Positions 52,257 through 63,190 of a stretch of 64,000 nucleotides of DNA are shown piece by piece (the first letter of the stretch is position 1; each line of letters starts with the position of its first letter). The DNA is taken from NCBI GenBank assembly GCA_027618475.1, contig JAQCEJ010000009.1:29422-93421 (forward strand). Direction: 5' to 3'. The stretch is from Planctomycetota bacterium. Lineage in GTDB: Bacteria; Planctomycetota; Planctomycetia; Planctomycetales; Planctomycetaceae. The notes under the pieces were generated by a model. The model did no database searches. It had not been told where the DNA came from and saw only the letters and a list, made by a program, of their open reading frames with translations. The translations under genes and the position numbers were made by a program.

Positions 52257-53458
52257 ACCTGACGGCCTCCTGCGAGTACGGAGGGCGGTTCCGCATGCCA
52301 GTGGCGTTCACTGACGGTCATCTGCCGAAGCGCATGTGTGTCGATGTCGACACCCAGTCCAGGGGAAGTCAGCATCGGGGCGCGGCCGCTCCAGGCGCAC
52401 GTGATGTCGGGTGTCGTCAATGGGTGCTTTAAGATGTAGCGATCATAACTCCCCTCGAAATATCTGATGTGATCCAGCGAGGTTGCCAAATGCCGTCCCG
52501 CCGCCGAGAGAATACCGGTTTCTCCCACCTGGCAACCGAGCTGATAACCGATTCTCTGATCATGAGCAGCCGCCGCGAGAAGTGCTGTTGAAATCAATCC
52601 ACCACATTTTGAAATACGCAAATTGATGAGATCGCAATAGCCTTCTCGTACCGCCAGATCGAGATCATCTCGTGTGCAGACCGATTCATCGAGCATGATC
52701 GGCACCGCCGCCTTGCCACGCAGACCGGCCAGCTCCGCGAGCCGAACGTGCGGCACAGGTTGTTCGACTGAGGAAATGCCGACATCGCGAAAATCTTCGA
52801 GACGTTGAGTCAGCTCCTCCGGCGTCCACGCTTCGTTGGCGTCAACCCGGAGATCGACGTTAGAACCAAAAGCGCGGCGAACCGTCTTAAGGCGGGCGAG
52901 ATCGTTGTTTCCGGCGACACCGACTTTGAGTTTGACAAAGCGAATCCCTGCCAGCCGAGCCCATAACGAATAGAAAATCAACTTTCGCACGGGAAGATCA
53001 GTAAACACAAGGCTGTATTGTACCGTTTTTGTCATCCGTCGCAGCGATTGTATCTCGGGGATCGCGTCGAACACGGCAGAAATCGGCACCTTCATCGATC
53101 GCGTAACGGCATCGAGGATGCTGAGCTCGAGTGCACAGCGAAGTGAATTACCAAATCCCCTCCCCTGCAATCCAAGATTGACCGACCGGCACAATGAAAC
53201 GGCTGCTGCAAGATCGGCACAGCACTGCCCGAGAAAATGCCCGATGACGTTGGGCGATTCGAGCATTTCAAAGACCGATTCGATCGTCTCTCCCGTGACA
53301 TAGGGTCTCGGCAAACCTTCGCCCCAACCGACGGTACCGTCGCTCATCGTGCACGCGATCACCACGGCATCGTTTTCGCGACGGGTGTGCGAAGCATGTT
53401 TGATCGTCATCCTGAGCGGTACGCGCAGATGATAGGCGGCAAACGATTCGATCCTCAT
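52253..53458 (-). CDS. Enolase-superfamily enzyme (dipeptide epimerase / muconate cycloisomerase type)
   Basis: 401 residues. The catalytic set of the muconate-lactonizing subgroup is complete: KxK at K176-x-K178, metal ligands Asp206 (RVDANEAW), Glu232 (VEQPVPH) and Asp257 (LDESV), and Lys284 (NLRISKCGG). Two lysines on opposite faces fit racemisation/epimerisation or syn-elimination; o-succinylbenzoate synthase and L-Ala-D/L-Glu epimerase share these residues. The neighbouring lipid kinase and kdsA do not single out one. The ribosome-binding site is not obvious. First gene of the four-gene operon. Confidence 0.9.
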   Translation of the reverse strand: MRIESFAAYHLRVPLRMTIKHASHTRRENDAVVIACTMSDGTVGWGEGLPRPYVTGETIESVFEMLESPNVIGHFLGQCCADLAAAVSLCRSVNLGLQGRGFGNSLRCALELSILDAVTRSMKVPISAVFDAIPEIQSLRRMTKTVQYSLVFTDLPVRKLIFYSLWARLAGIRFVKLKVGVAGNNDLARLKTVRRAFGSNVDLRVDANEAWTPEELTQRLEDFRDVGISSVEQPVPHVRLAELAGLRGKAAVPIMLDESVCTRDDLDLAVREGYCDLINLRISKCGGLISTALLAAAAHDQRIGYQLGCQVGETGILSAAGRHLATSLDHIRYFEGSYDRYILKHPLTTPDITCAWSGRAPMLTSPGLGVDIDTHALRQMTVSERHWHAEPPSVLAGGRQV

Positions 53459-53645
53459 GGATGGCGTTGATCGGCATAAAAAGAGAATGAAAAACCGTGA
53501 GTTTAAGGACTGTACTCGAAGCCCCCCGCGATGAATAGTCCGTTCCGTTCACGGTTTTCGCAACAGGTGTGAACACCTCCCATACGAATTCAATGGTACC
53601 TACTATCATCCCCAAACGAAAAAACCTCTATGACTCGACAACCAC

Positions 53646-54710
53646 TTACCGAATTGCGATCGGGCGCAGTGTAAAACCGGCCGTCGTTCCGGCGATCTTA
53701 TTAACGGTTGCCACGTAACAGAATTCGTAAACGTTATCGCGTGCCAAATCTTCGAGGTAATGAAACTCTCCGATATGCACTCCCTGCTCGACGAGTAGAT
53801 AATTATGGACCGGAATAAACGTCGGTGACCCGTCCGGCGCCGGGGCGACTTCGAGACCACTCGTGTCCGATCCGATCAGCATTGCTCCATACTCTTCGAC
53901 CAGATGTTTTGCCGTTTCGAGCGTAATGCCGGCGGTATCGTATTCTTTCAGCACATCGACGTTCGAGCCGTCGTCACCCCAGTGCCGTAACGTTCCGGTG
54001 CGGAAAAGCACAACGTCGCCCGGCTGGAGTTGCGTCTTTTGTTTCTTAAGCGATGCTTCGACATCCTCGGGAGTGATGGCGTAATGGGCATCGAGCTGAT
54101 CGACACCTTTCAGTCCGGCAACATCGAGCATTACGCCGCGTGCGACGATCGGGGGAATCGTCGTCGCATCGCATTTCCGCAATCCAAAATCGCCTCCCCA
54201 ATCTCCCTCGCGAAAACCGTTGTACCAGTGATGGTCTTCCCCGGCGGTGATGTGTCCCAGGCCGTCGATCTGAGTGGCGACATTATCGTTGATAAACAAC
54301 GCACAGCTATGCCATGCGGTTGCGATTTTATTGACATCGGGGGAGACAAAATCGTGATCGAGCTGGCGTTGGATTCCTTCGGGGCTGCGGTAAGACATCA
54401 CCTCTCCCGGACTGTGTCCCGGCCACTTGAAACTTCGCCGACTGTAAGTGATGCCGAGGTCGTAGATTCGTCCTTGCCGGGCGATATTCATGGCCGAAGC
54501 GACGGACTCCGGGGTCATCGCATTGAGGGAGCCGACTTCATCCGCTTCGCCCCAGATCCAGCCCCATCCTTCACCTTTTTTCCAGCCTTTGATGGAAGTG
54601 GAAGTATTGTCTTTCTGGCTGAAAACATACATCGACTGTGCGATCAATGCTCCGACGGCGATAAAAAACAATCCATACGCACGGTGCAGGCGGGGACGAT
54701 TTTTCAGCAT
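53646..54710 (-). CDS. Secreted cyclase-family protein, long form
   Basis: 354 residues with an N-terminal hydrophobic signal or anchor (LFFIAVGALIAQSMYVFS). PF04199 cyclase features: DLGITYSRRSFKWPGHSPG, the metal region ATQIDGLGHI (in place of HxGTHxDxPxH) and SDTSGLEVAP, VHNYLLVEQGVHIGE. The longer type with QxDGLxH is common among secreted planctomycete and actinobacterial members; substrate unknown. AGAGGA nine bases before the ATG. Second cyclase in the window; distinct from the short one at 14407. Gap of 187 bases to the enolase-superfamily gene. Confidence 0.85.
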   Translation of the reverse strand: MLKNRPRLHRAYGLFFIAVGALIAQSMYVFSQKDNTSTSIKGWKKGEGWGWIWGEADEVGSLNAMTPESVASAMNIARQGRIYDLGITYSRRSFKWPGHSPGEVMSYRSPEGIQRQLDHDFVSPDVNKIATAWHSCALFINDNVATQIDGLGHITAGEDHHWYNGFREGDWGGDFGLRKCDATTIPPIVARGVMLDVAGLKGVDQLDAHYAITPEDVEASLKKQKTQLQPGDVVLFRTGTLRHWGDDGSNVDVLKEYDTAGITLETAKHLVEEYGAMLIGSDTSGLEVAPAPDGSPTFIPVHNYLLVEQGVHIGEFHYLEDLARDNVYEFCYVATVNKIAGTTAGFTLRPIAIR

Positions 54711-54811
54711 CGTTAATGGTCCTCTAATAAAGTCTGGTAAATTGTGACACGAACCGGTGTCGTAATGAGAAACTCGCAGTACAACGGCCTATCTGACGAA
54801 GCGGCCGCAAG

Positions 54812-55633
54812 TCACGAAGGCCAACATTGCGAACCGCCGTCGACACGAAGCACTTGCCCGGTGACGAAGTCGCCGAGCGGTCCGGCGAAGAATTCGACCA
54901 CACGGGTCACTTCGTCAACGAGACCGACACGATCGAGTGTTCCCTCTTCGACGAGTCGAGCCGGATCGACGTGACGAGTACCGAGAAAACGTCCGGTGCG
55001 CGTATCCCCCGGTGCGAGGCTGTTAACATTGATGTTATACGGACGAAGCTGGACCGCGAGACAACGCGTGTATTCGACAGCCGCCGCCTTCGCCGTGGAA
55101 TAGATCGCACCATTTTCGTTTCCGCGAAATGCGGCGATCGAGCTGATGACGAGAATCCGTCCGGTCTTGCGCGGCATCATACGTTTTGCCGTCTGCTGAC
55201 AGACCAAAATCGTACTGAGCAGGTTACGATCGAGCACAGCTTTAACGTCGCACTCCTTAATCATAACGGCATCGTTCGGGTTTGGTTTTCCTCCGGCCGC
55301 CGCGATGTCGCCGCCGGCGTTGTGAACGACGATGTCGATTTCCCCGAGTTCTTTAGTCGTCGATTCGACAACCCGTTCGACGTGATCGGCTAACGTAAGA
55401 TCGCCGAGTACGCTCACCGTCCGCACGCCGAACGTGTCGCCGATCTGTCGGGCCGTCTCGGTGAGCGTTGTTCCTTCGCCGTATTCCGCCGGACCATGTT
55501 CGCGCATTCCGTGGATACCGACCGCACATCCCATGCGGGCAAGATGTTCGGCAAACGATCGACCCAATCCTCGTCCTCCGCCAGTGACGAGTGCAACTTT
55601 GCCGGCGAGTATACCATCAGTTGGTGATGTCAT
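54812..55633 (-). CDS. SDR-family NAD(P)-dependent dehydrogenase
   Basis: 273 residues. TGGGRGLG (17-24) and NAGG are the cofactor motifs; Ser and YSTAK supply the catalytic triad (SSIAAFRGNENGAIYSTAK); DGGSQ ends the fold. Resembles 3-oxoacyl-ACP reductase/gluconate dehydrogenase types. Start set at the ATG with AAGGA seven bases before it; the 68-codon upstream extension has no support. Substrate unknown. Follows the HTTM terminator region on the same strand and precedes the cyclase by 101 bases. Confidence 0.92.
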   Translation of the reverse strand: MTSPTDGILAGKVALVTGGGRGLGRSFAEHLARMGCAVGIHGMREHGPAEYGEGTTLTETARQIGDTFGVRTVSVLGDLTLADHVERVVESTTKELGEIDIVVHNAGGDIAAAGGKPNPNDAVMIKECDVKAVLDRNLLSTILVCQQTAKRMMPRKTGRILVISSIAAFRGNENGAIYSTAKAAAVEYTRCLAVQLRPYNINVNSLAPGDTRTGRFLGTRHVDPARLVEEGTLDRVGLVDEVTRVVEFFAGPLGDFVTGQVLRVDGGSQCWPS

Positions 55634-55759
55634 ATTCAGTTCCTTGATGAAAGGGCTCGTTGATGTCTGCTCATTTGACTCCAAGTACGGGTCGGGTTCA
55701 AGGGAAAGAACGCAGAAGAGCGAAAGTACGGGGATCGAAAACGAGATCTCTCGCACCCG

Positions 55760-55790
55760 AAAAAAAACGGGTGCCCTTTTTTGGCACCCG
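55760..55790 (-). terminator. Rho-independent terminator of the HTTM gene
   Basis: Stem CGGGTGCC (55768-55775 with 55783-55790), six to seven base loop, followed on the minus strand by eight T. A second CGGGTGCGAGAG copy after the T-run can pair in an alternative way (55747-55759), so there may be two stacked forms. It separates the HTTM unit from the SDR gene. Confidence 0.85.
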
Positions 55791-55826
55791 AGAGAGAGAA
55801 TTCGAGACTTGGCGACGTCCGGAACG

Positions 55827-57350
55827 TTAATTGGCATGCGCCGTCAATTTTGGCAGCAGCGTAAAATACCGACGGGTGATTTCACGGCCTTTGGTTCTAA
55901 TCACCAGCATGTAATCGCCGGGCTCCAGCGATTCACTGAGGTTGTATACGAATTCCGTCCGCGCCAATTCGCGAGTAATGACATTTCCCACGCGGTCGAT
56001 AATCGGGCCGTCGGCATCGTGAAGATTGCATTCGACCCACATGTCTTCATGAGGCGGACTCAGAGAACATTGTGCGATCACACTTTCACCTTGTGTAAAC
56101 GTGTCGCGACGATTGACCAGATGCCCGGCGACGAGACCGGTTCCGATATCGAACGCCAGAAACTTGTCTTCATCCCGAATCGGCTCCGAAGTTTTCATCA
56201 TTCTGGCGATCAGTTCCGGGTCGTCAATCACCTTTAGAGAATACGGTCCTTCCGGACGACGCATACCGTACACGTCCATACGATATTCGCTTTCGACGGC
56301 GATCATGATGAGAGTCACCGTGACGAATGCGTAAGACAGCGGAGAGTGGTACCAGCGGACATTTTGCAGTCGGAACGCGAGTTGCATAACGGGTTGTGGT
56401 ATCAGTGATCGTTTCAGACCGCCAAACCGTCGACGCCAGCGCCGAAACGACGCCGCAAAACCCTGGATGTCCCGTTCTTCAAGAAAGCTGAAATACGTGC
56501 TGAAACAAATCCAAGGAAAGACAAAAAGTCCCAGTAATAGCATGGTACCGATGTGAAAAATCACACCGCCACCGAGAGCAAATCGTCGACCGATTTTCGA
56601 CCAGACCAATACGGAAAAAAGAATTTCCCAAATTGCGGTAGCAAAGCCTCCGAAGACGAACAGGATCGGGTAGAGCGTAAAGAGTTCACCGAGGGGATGC
56701 GCGTGATTGACATTCGTCATGGCCCAGTAAATCATCTGATCGCCGCTGAAAAAGGACGGTGTTTGAACCTTCGTCGCAGCGGCGCCGAAATAAACGGTGC
56801 AGACTAGAATTTGAATCAATCGACGAGGCCAGACGGAAGCGCGAGGATAAAGCGTCGTCGGTTCCCCCGGCCAGCTGCTTTTGCGGGCACGCCGTTTCAG
56901 CCAGCTGTCGACCGACCACATGATTCCGCACTGCGACAGGCTTAACAAGAGTAAAACATGTGTCGCGATAACCGTAAATTTTGTGATCGTGCTGAGATAA
57001 TCGATGAGACAAAAATACGTATACAACACGGTTGAACAGATCAGCGACAACCGTGTACACCAGCCGATGGCGCTAAACAGAAATGCGATCAACATGGCCG
57101 AAAACAAGGCGACCGTCACCGTGCCGGAAAAAATCGGAAGCATGTCAAAAACGCCGAAATTGTCGGCAATGGGGGCGGGTGCACCGTCCTGCGAGTAGAG
57201 TTCGCGCGCGTGGATCCAGCGGAAGCTCATCACCACCAGCAAAATCATCGGCAGTACCATGCGGATCAGCGCTAATCCGTAGGGAACCTCTTCGGCGTAA
57301 AAAAAATGTCTGAGGCGGGCGCCGAGTTTCGTGTTTGACGAGTTCATCAT
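55827..57350 (-). CDS. HTTM-domain (vitamin K-dependent carboxylase-like) membrane protein
   Basis: 507 residues. About eight membrane helices in the first 340 residues, with YFGAAATKVQTPSFFSGDQMIYWAM and a His in FHIGTMLLLGLFVFPWICFSTYF, as in HTTM (horizontally transferred transmembrane) proteins related to gamma-glutamyl carboxylase. The C-terminal 120 residues form a soluble beta domain (QGESVIAQCSLSPPHEDMWVECNLHD). AAGGA seven bases before the ATG. The upstream gene (57448-58146) encodes a partner also found with HTTM proteins. Enzymatic role unproven; carboxylase activity not established for bacterial members. Confidence 0.85.
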   Translation of the reverse strand: MMNSSNTKLGARLRHFFYAEEVPYGLALIRMVLPMILLVVMSFRWIHARELYSQDGAPAPIADNFGVFDMLPIFSGTVTVALFSAMLIAFLFSAIGWCTRLSLICSTVLYTYFCLIDYLSTITKFTVIATHVLLLLSLSQCGIMWSVDSWLKRRARKSSWPGEPTTLYPRASVWPRRLIQILVCTVYFGAAATKVQTPSFFSGDQMIYWAMTNVNHAHPLGELFTLYPILFVFGGFATAIWEILFSVLVWSKIGRRFALGGGVIFHIGTMLLLGLFVFPWICFSTYFSFLEERDIQGFAASFRRWRRRFGGLKRSLIPQPVMQLAFRLQNVRWYHSPLSYAFVTVTLIMIAVESEYRMDVYGMRRPEGPYSLKVIDDPELIARMMKTSEPIRDEDKFLAFDIGTGLVAGHLVNRRDTFTQGESVIAQCSLSPPHEDMWVECNLHDADGPIIDRVGNVITRELARTEFVYNLSESLEPGDYMLVIRTKGREITRRYFTLLPKLTAHAN

Positions 57351-57447
57351 GGCAGCATCCTTTCTGCTCCGATGTTATCTCGGGTGGTTCATTCGATTTG
57401 TGTGAACGCCGAAGTTCGAGTTTGAGTCGTCCGTTACGTTGTGGTCG

Positions 57448-58146
57448 TTAATTTCCCAGGGGAGCCCCGACGGAAAGCGACTGTGCCGATTGATAATTCG
57501 ATCGCCCCGACATAAACGCCGGCTGGTTTGTACGAACGGAGTTGATCGCAAAGGGCTGATACCGATGCGAATCACCCACCAGCCTGGGATTGTCCATCAT
57601 GAAATTCGTGGCGTGAAAACTGTACCAGTTGCCGTTGCTGAGATAATTATTTCCTTCGACGTCCATGATGGCCCGCAGATGGTAATAGCTGTACTGGTCT
57701 TTTACTTCCGGATACCGCTTTTTCCAGATTTTATCATCCAGATTAAATTTCTTGGCCCAACTTTCCTCGACACAGAAAATTCGAGTGATCGGTTCGTGCG
57801 TGGTGTGGTTGATCGTGTTAACAGCCTGGCGATAAACGGCGTTGCAGAACGTGTCGTAATGATGCCGGGCGAGTTTTCCGTAGGGTGAAACCTGTCCCCA
57901 GGGGCCGGGCGCCAACTCATAGATGGTACCGCTTTCACCTTCACCCAGAATATGCACTCGGAAGTCGTACGCCGACCAGCCGCAGAACATGTCCCAGATG
58001 ATGTAGTACATCGCGGGATGCACACCCTTGTTGTAATTGAAGGTGTGGCTGAAGATGCCGAACGACAACGCCCCGAGATAGCAGGCAATGGTCAGGTGCA
58101 CCGTCCAGGTGCGGACGTGTGTTCCGATTGAATTGAGTGCATTCAC
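57448..58146 (-). CDS. Membrane protein, partner of the HTTM protein
   Basis: 232 residues from the chosen start. A hydrophobic helix (VHLTIACYLGALSFGIFSHTFNY) and another (MYYIIWDMFCGWSAYDF), then a soluble region with GTIYELAPGPWG, YDTFCNAVYRQ, and a C-terminal Ser/Gln tail. Similar proteins neighbour HTTM genes in planctomycetes. The frame is open to an ATG at 58296, but AGGGAGG(TGA) five bases before the GTG at 58146 is a near-perfect ribosome-binding site, and the family N-terminus begins at NALNSIGTH. Function unknown; probably works with the HTTM protein (97-base gap). Confidence 0.75.
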   Translation of the reverse strand: MNALNSIGTHVRTWTVHLTIACYLGALSFGIFSHTFNYNKGVHPAMYYIIWDMFCGWSAYDFRVHILGEGESGTIYELAPGPWGQVSPYGKLARHHYDTFCNAVYRQAVNTINHTTHEPITRIFCVEESWAKKFNLDDKIWKKRYPEVKDQYSYYHLRAIMDVEGNNYLSNGNWYSFHATNFMMDNPRLVGDSHRYQPFAINSVRTNQPAFMSGRSNYQSAQSLSVGAPLGN

Positions 58147-58502
58147 CGCATTCACCTCCCTGTGGTCTGCGAATCGATCGATTGTGCTTGGTACGTAGGG
58201 ATTTCTCGCTGAGGAAATGACGCCGAACGATCCCGGCCGGCGTTCCACGGCATCGTCGCCATGCGTCGGAGTGGTGAGAATGTCGTTGACATGCATCGGG
58301 CATGCAAACGGGATTCGTCAAGAGGGACGAAAATATCGACCAAATCGCAAATTTGGTCAAGATCAGCCTGCGTCAGAACCGACGTGTTCGCCCCTGTTCC
58401 TGGCGGAAATTCTTCGTTCAGCACCCAATTCAGACATTTTCGTCCGTTTATTTACTCGGAAGGAGAGCCTCCGCCATAAATTGCGGAATTTCTTCGGCGT
58501 TC
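58147..58502. other. Leader between asd and the HTTM partner gene
   Basis: 356 bases. A 90-codon frame on the minus strand (58152-58424) ends with its TGA inside the ribosome-binding site of the partner gene, which would suit translational coupling, but it has no ribosome-binding site of its own and no recognisable family. An alternative longer frame of the partner gene passes through the same region. Confidence 0.3.
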
Positions 58503-59540
58503 CTAAGTCGACCGAGCCGCCAGTTTTTCGGACCAGCGTGCCGAAAGCAATTCGGCGATCTGGACCGCATTGGTGGCAGCACCTTTGCGGAGATTGTCGC
58601 TGACGCACCAGAAATTGAGCCCATTGGGATGCGAAAGATCCCGGCGAATGCGACCGATGAAAACCTCATCGCGCCCCGAGCAAACGGCCGGGGTCGGGTA
58701 CGTCCCGTTGGCGGTGTCGTCCAGAACGATGATCCCTGGAAATGACGCAAAGAGTTGGCGGGCTTCATCGGGCGATACGGGACGCTCGGTCTCGACGGTG
58801 ATGGTCTCGCTGTGACAATTCTCGACAGGTATTCGCACGCAAGTCGCGGCAATCTGCATCGAATCGTCTCCGAGAATCTTTCGGGTCTCGTACACCATTT
58901 TCATCTCTTCGCTGGTGTAGCCTTCTTCTTTCACACCGCCGATTTGAGGCATGGCGTTAAACGCAATCGGGTGACGAAAGACCTTGTAATCGTACTTGCT
59001 ACCGTTCAGCGCCGCTTTTGTACCTTCAACAAGGTCGGTTGATCCCTGCAGACCGGCTCCGCTCACCGCCTGATAGGTACTCACGATGACACGGCGCACT
59101 TTGGCCGCGTCATGCAAAGGTTTCAGGGCGACGACCATCTGTGTCGTCGAGCAATTCGGACTGGCGATAATCCCGTTACCCGTAAATGCATCTTCGGGAT
59201 TGATTTCGGGAACGACCAGAGGAACATCGGGATTCATTCGCCAATAACCCGATTCGTCGATGACCACGGCACCGGCCGCTGTCGCAAATGGAAGATACTC
59301 GGCCGCGATATCGTCGGGAGTGCTGGCGATTACCAGATCGAGACCGCCGAAACAGTCTTTCGTCAATTCTTCGACTTCGTATTCTCGACCGCGAAACGGT
59401 ATTTGACTGCCGGCACTGCGGGCTGAGGCCAGAAAGCGAAACGCTTTCGCCTCGAACTTACGTTGCTCCAGCAATTGAACGATAATTCGGCCGACAGCAC
59501 CCGTCGCTCCGATAACTCCCACGGTCTCCAACACAGCCAT
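58503..59540 (-). CDS. asd: Aspartate-semialdehyde dehydrogenase
   Basis: 345 residues. Reduces beta-aspartyl phosphate to aspartate semialdehyde for lysine, threonine, methionine and diaminopimelate. N-terminal GATGAVGRII, the active-site Cys in SPNCSTTQ, and the acceptor segment YQAVSGAG. The ATG at 59540 has GGGAG only two bases away; the GTG at the third codon has better spacing, so the true N-terminus may be two residues shorter. It supplies the diaminopimelate branch needed for peptidoglycan, and lies in the same direction downstream of map. Confidence 0.95.
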   Translation of the reverse strand: MAVLETVGVIGATGAVGRIIVQLLEQRKFEAKAFRFLASARSAGSQIPFRGREYEVEELTKDCFGGLDLVIASTPDDIAAEYLPFATAAGAVVIDESGYWRMNPDVPLVVPEINPEDAFTGNGIIASPNCSTTQMVVALKPLHDAAKVRRVIVSTYQAVSGAGLQGSTDLVEGTKAALNGSKYDYKVFRHPIAFNAMPQIGGVKEEGYTSEEMKMVYETRKILGDDSMQIAATCVRIPVENCHSETITVETERPVSPDEARQLFASFPGIIVLDDTANGTYPTPAVCSGRDEVFIGRIRRDLSHPNGLNFWCVSDNLRKGAATNAVQIAELLSARWSEKLAARST

Positions 59541-59705
59541 TACTCCCTAAATCTTGGTTTTGTTCCTAAAACTGGTTTCATAACCCGGTTGGCGGCATAT
59601 CCAACCGTCAACGCCAAAGAAGAAAATTGTCGTCCAGGGGGTTATGAATCTATTTGTATTGAAATCACTGAATCGATCTATATTAACGATTCAATTCGCC
59701 GACAA

Positions 59706-60476
59706 TCAAACGATCCGGCCCGCCAAAACATCAATTCCTCGTTCCGTCATCGCAAACGTCAATTCACCATGCACACAGGATGCCCCGTCGTATGTTTTCC
59801 AGCCGCCATCAGGAAGCGGTTGCAACAAACCGCATCCAGTCGTCAGGCCACATTCGACCGCAAACACCATTCCCGCTCGCATGACGACGGAATCGACACA
59901 GTCGGAGGGCTCAAGGTTCCACGACAGTTGCGGATCTTCGTGCAATTCGCGACCGATGCCGTGCCCGACGATTTCGGGAATCAGCCGGAAGCCCGATTTC
60001 TTGACATACTCCCCGATGACGTGAGAAATCCGATTCCAGGATTGCCCGCAGACTAACAATTCCGTGAGTTGATCGAATGTCTGTCGGAGCCCGTTCAGCA
60101 GGTTCTCTCGCTCGCCGTCCACTTCGCCAACGGCGTACGACCATGCTCCGTCAGCACACCATCCTTCGTGGCGGCATCCCGTATCGAGGTTCAGCACGTC
60201 ACCCGACTGTAGCATTTGTTCGCTGTCGACGGGAGTACCGATTTGATTGTTGAGAGACAGGCAAGCCGCCATTCGACATTTCCGACCGCTGCGATCGGTC
60301 AGAACAAAAACAGGTTCGGCTTGCTGTTGCCGATAAATATCATCGATCAGCAAGGCCAGATGACTTAACTTCGTACCCGGCGTCAAAGACGATGCGATCT
60401 TCTGGTGAACCGCCGTTACGAGATTCCCGGCACGCCGAATATATTCGATCTCGGTATCGGTCTTGAGAATGATCAC
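59706..60476 (-). CDS. map: Methionine aminopeptidase, divergent (lacks the His79 equivalent)
   Basis: 256 residues of the M24 fold. All five metal ligands are present: Asp98, Asp109, His172 (VGHGIG), Glu208 (VECG), Glu238 (VHGEL), plus the His in LHEDP (His179). The first substrate-binding loop, NEVVCHGIP in E. coli, is here NNQIGTP: the His79 equivalent is missing (Ile) and the loop is two residues shorter. The earlier Tyr-His-Gly-Tyr region is also absent. Position directly after secY, 42 bases downstream, is the classical place for map. GTG start. It may be a second, atypical MetAP or a proline aminopeptidase-like relative. Confidence 0.85.
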   Translation of the reverse strand: MIILKTDTEIEYIRRAGNLVTAVHQKIASSLTPGTKLSHLALLIDDIYRQQQAEPVFVLTDRSGRKCRMAACLSLNNQIGTPVDSEQMLQSGDVLNLDTGCRHEGWCADGAWSYAVGEVDGERENLLNGLRQTFDQLTELLVCGQSWNRISHVIGEYVKKSGFRLIPEIVGHGIGRELHEDPQLSWNLEPSDCVDSVVMRAGMVFAVECGLTTGCGLLQPLPDGGWKTYDGASCVHGELTFAMTERGIDVLAGRIV

Positions 60477-60518
60477 GGTCGATACGCCGAATGCAGGAAC
60501 CCGGAATCGATCTACCGG

Positions 60519-61886
<1,368 letters not shown>

Positions 61887-62255
61887 CTGAATTGGTCCTT
61901 AATGCCCGTTTCTCGGGTCTCGCAGATGCGGCTTTCGCAGTCGACGTATTTTTCAGAAATTATCCAGAACGGGGACAAGACATCGGAAGTCGGCAGCGCT
62001 TTATCACTTCGACCTGTCCAACAGTCCGGGAGAACCTCTTAACTAGAAAGGGGGTTTATATCAATTCCAACGTGAAGAACCAATGGTGGTTCATCATTCG
62101 ACCGGCGGTGCGGCCAAAATTCTTGCATTGACGCCAACGACAAAACCGTTGACCGGGGCAGATGGTTTGACATCGTGCATCGAGTCAACGGTTGTTCAAT
62201 CTATCTCAGAACCTGATTTTTGTCACGAGAAACTCGCTGGAGCGGGAAAAGCCTG
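61887..62255. other. Gap between rplO and secY
   Basis: 369 bases in the middle of the spc operon. No rpmD/rpmJ-like frame is visible. The sequence TTTAATGGTC-type AAGGACC before secY is the ribosome-binding site. It may hold an internal promoter for secY-map. Confidence 0.4.
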
Positions 62256-62711
62256 TCAGGAGAACAAGATACGTTCTACCGTTCCCCCCGCCTGAGTGAT
62301 CTTTTCTTCGGCGGATTTCGAGAACTGATGGGCTTTGACGTTCAATTTCTTCGTCAGATCACCGTTGCCAAGAATTTTGAGTTCTTCATATTTCCCACGA
62401 ATCAGGCCGTGTTGTTCGAGTGTCGCAGGGTCGATCGACGCCCCATTTTCGAAGATCGCTTCCAGCGTCGAGACATTCACGACTTTGACCAACGTGGCGA
62501 ACTGCTTGTTGTTAAATCCACGCTTGGCAACACGACGGAAGATGGGCATCTGCCCTCCTTCGAACCCCTGTCGCGCAGCATATCCCGATCGGCTCTTGGC
62601 TCCCTTGTGCCCGCGCCCCGCCGTCTTCCCTTGTCCACTGCCGGTACCTCGGCCAAGGCGTTTCGTCGGACGGTGCTTTGTAATGCCGCGATGTACGTCG
62701 TTCAGAATCAT
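62256..62711 (-). CDS. rplO: 50S ribosomal protein L15
   Basis: 151 residues. Start [10 protein letters not shown], basic glycine-rich N-terminal tail ([27 protein letters not shown]), then [18 protein letters not shown]. Its ATG overlaps the stop of rpsE (ATGA), so translation is coupled. AGGAG upstream. L15 lies deep in the 23S core. Confidence 0.97.
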   Translation of the reverse strand: MILNDVHRGITKHRPTKRLGRGTGSGQGKTAGRGHKGAKSRSGYAARQGFEGGQMPIFRRVAKRGFNNKQFATLVKVVNVSTLEAIFENGASIDPATLEQHGLIRGKYEELKILGNGDLTKKLNVKAHQFSKSAEEKITQAGGTVERILFS

Positions 62712-63190
62712 AATTCCACTCCTCGCAGACGAGCAACGGTCTCACGAGTTCTTAATTGCCCCAGAGCGTTGATGGTTGCCTTCAAAAGATTGATGGGATT
62801 ACTCGAACCCCGGACTTTCGTTAAAATATTCGCAATACCGGCGGATTCAACGACGGCACGCACGGTGGCCCCCGCCTTGATACCTGTACCGGGACTCGCA
62901 GGAATCAAGACAACTCGAGCGGTACCGTAACGTCCTTCAACGGCATGGGGAATGGTCTGGTTAACAACGGGAACCGTTGTCATGGAACGATTCGCCACTT
63001 TGACGGCTTTATCGACAGCCATAGGGACTTCAATCGCTTTCCCATAACCGATGCCGACGCGTCCTTTGTTGTCTCCTACAACGACCAATGCTGAGAAGCT
63101 GAATCGCCGACCTCCCTTAACCACGCAGGCGCATCGGCGAATCTGAACGACCGTTTCCGGACCGGCTTTTTGAACATCTGCTGTCGCCAC
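62708..63190 (-). CDS. rpsE: 30S ribosomal protein S5
   Basis: 160 residues. [27 protein letters not shown] and [21 protein letters not shown] are the double-stranded-RNA-binding S5 segments. The GTG at 63190 is preferred over the GTG two codons upstream because GGGAG is eight bases before it. Stop overlaps rplO. No rpmD (L30) between them, unlike most bacteria. Confidence 0.97.
   Translation of the reverse strand: MATADVQKAGPETVVQIRRCACVVKGGRRFSFSALVVVGDNKGRVGIGYGKAIEVPMAVDKAVKVANRSMTTVPVVNQTIPHAVEGRYGTARVVLIPASPGTGIKAGATVRAVVESAGIANILTKVRGSSNPINLLKATINALGQLRTRETVARLRGVEL

Noticed and set aside
58147..58296. 50-codon N-terminal extension of the HTTM partner
   Set aside because: The extension has no ribosome-binding site, whereas AGGGAGG is immediately before the GTG at 58146.
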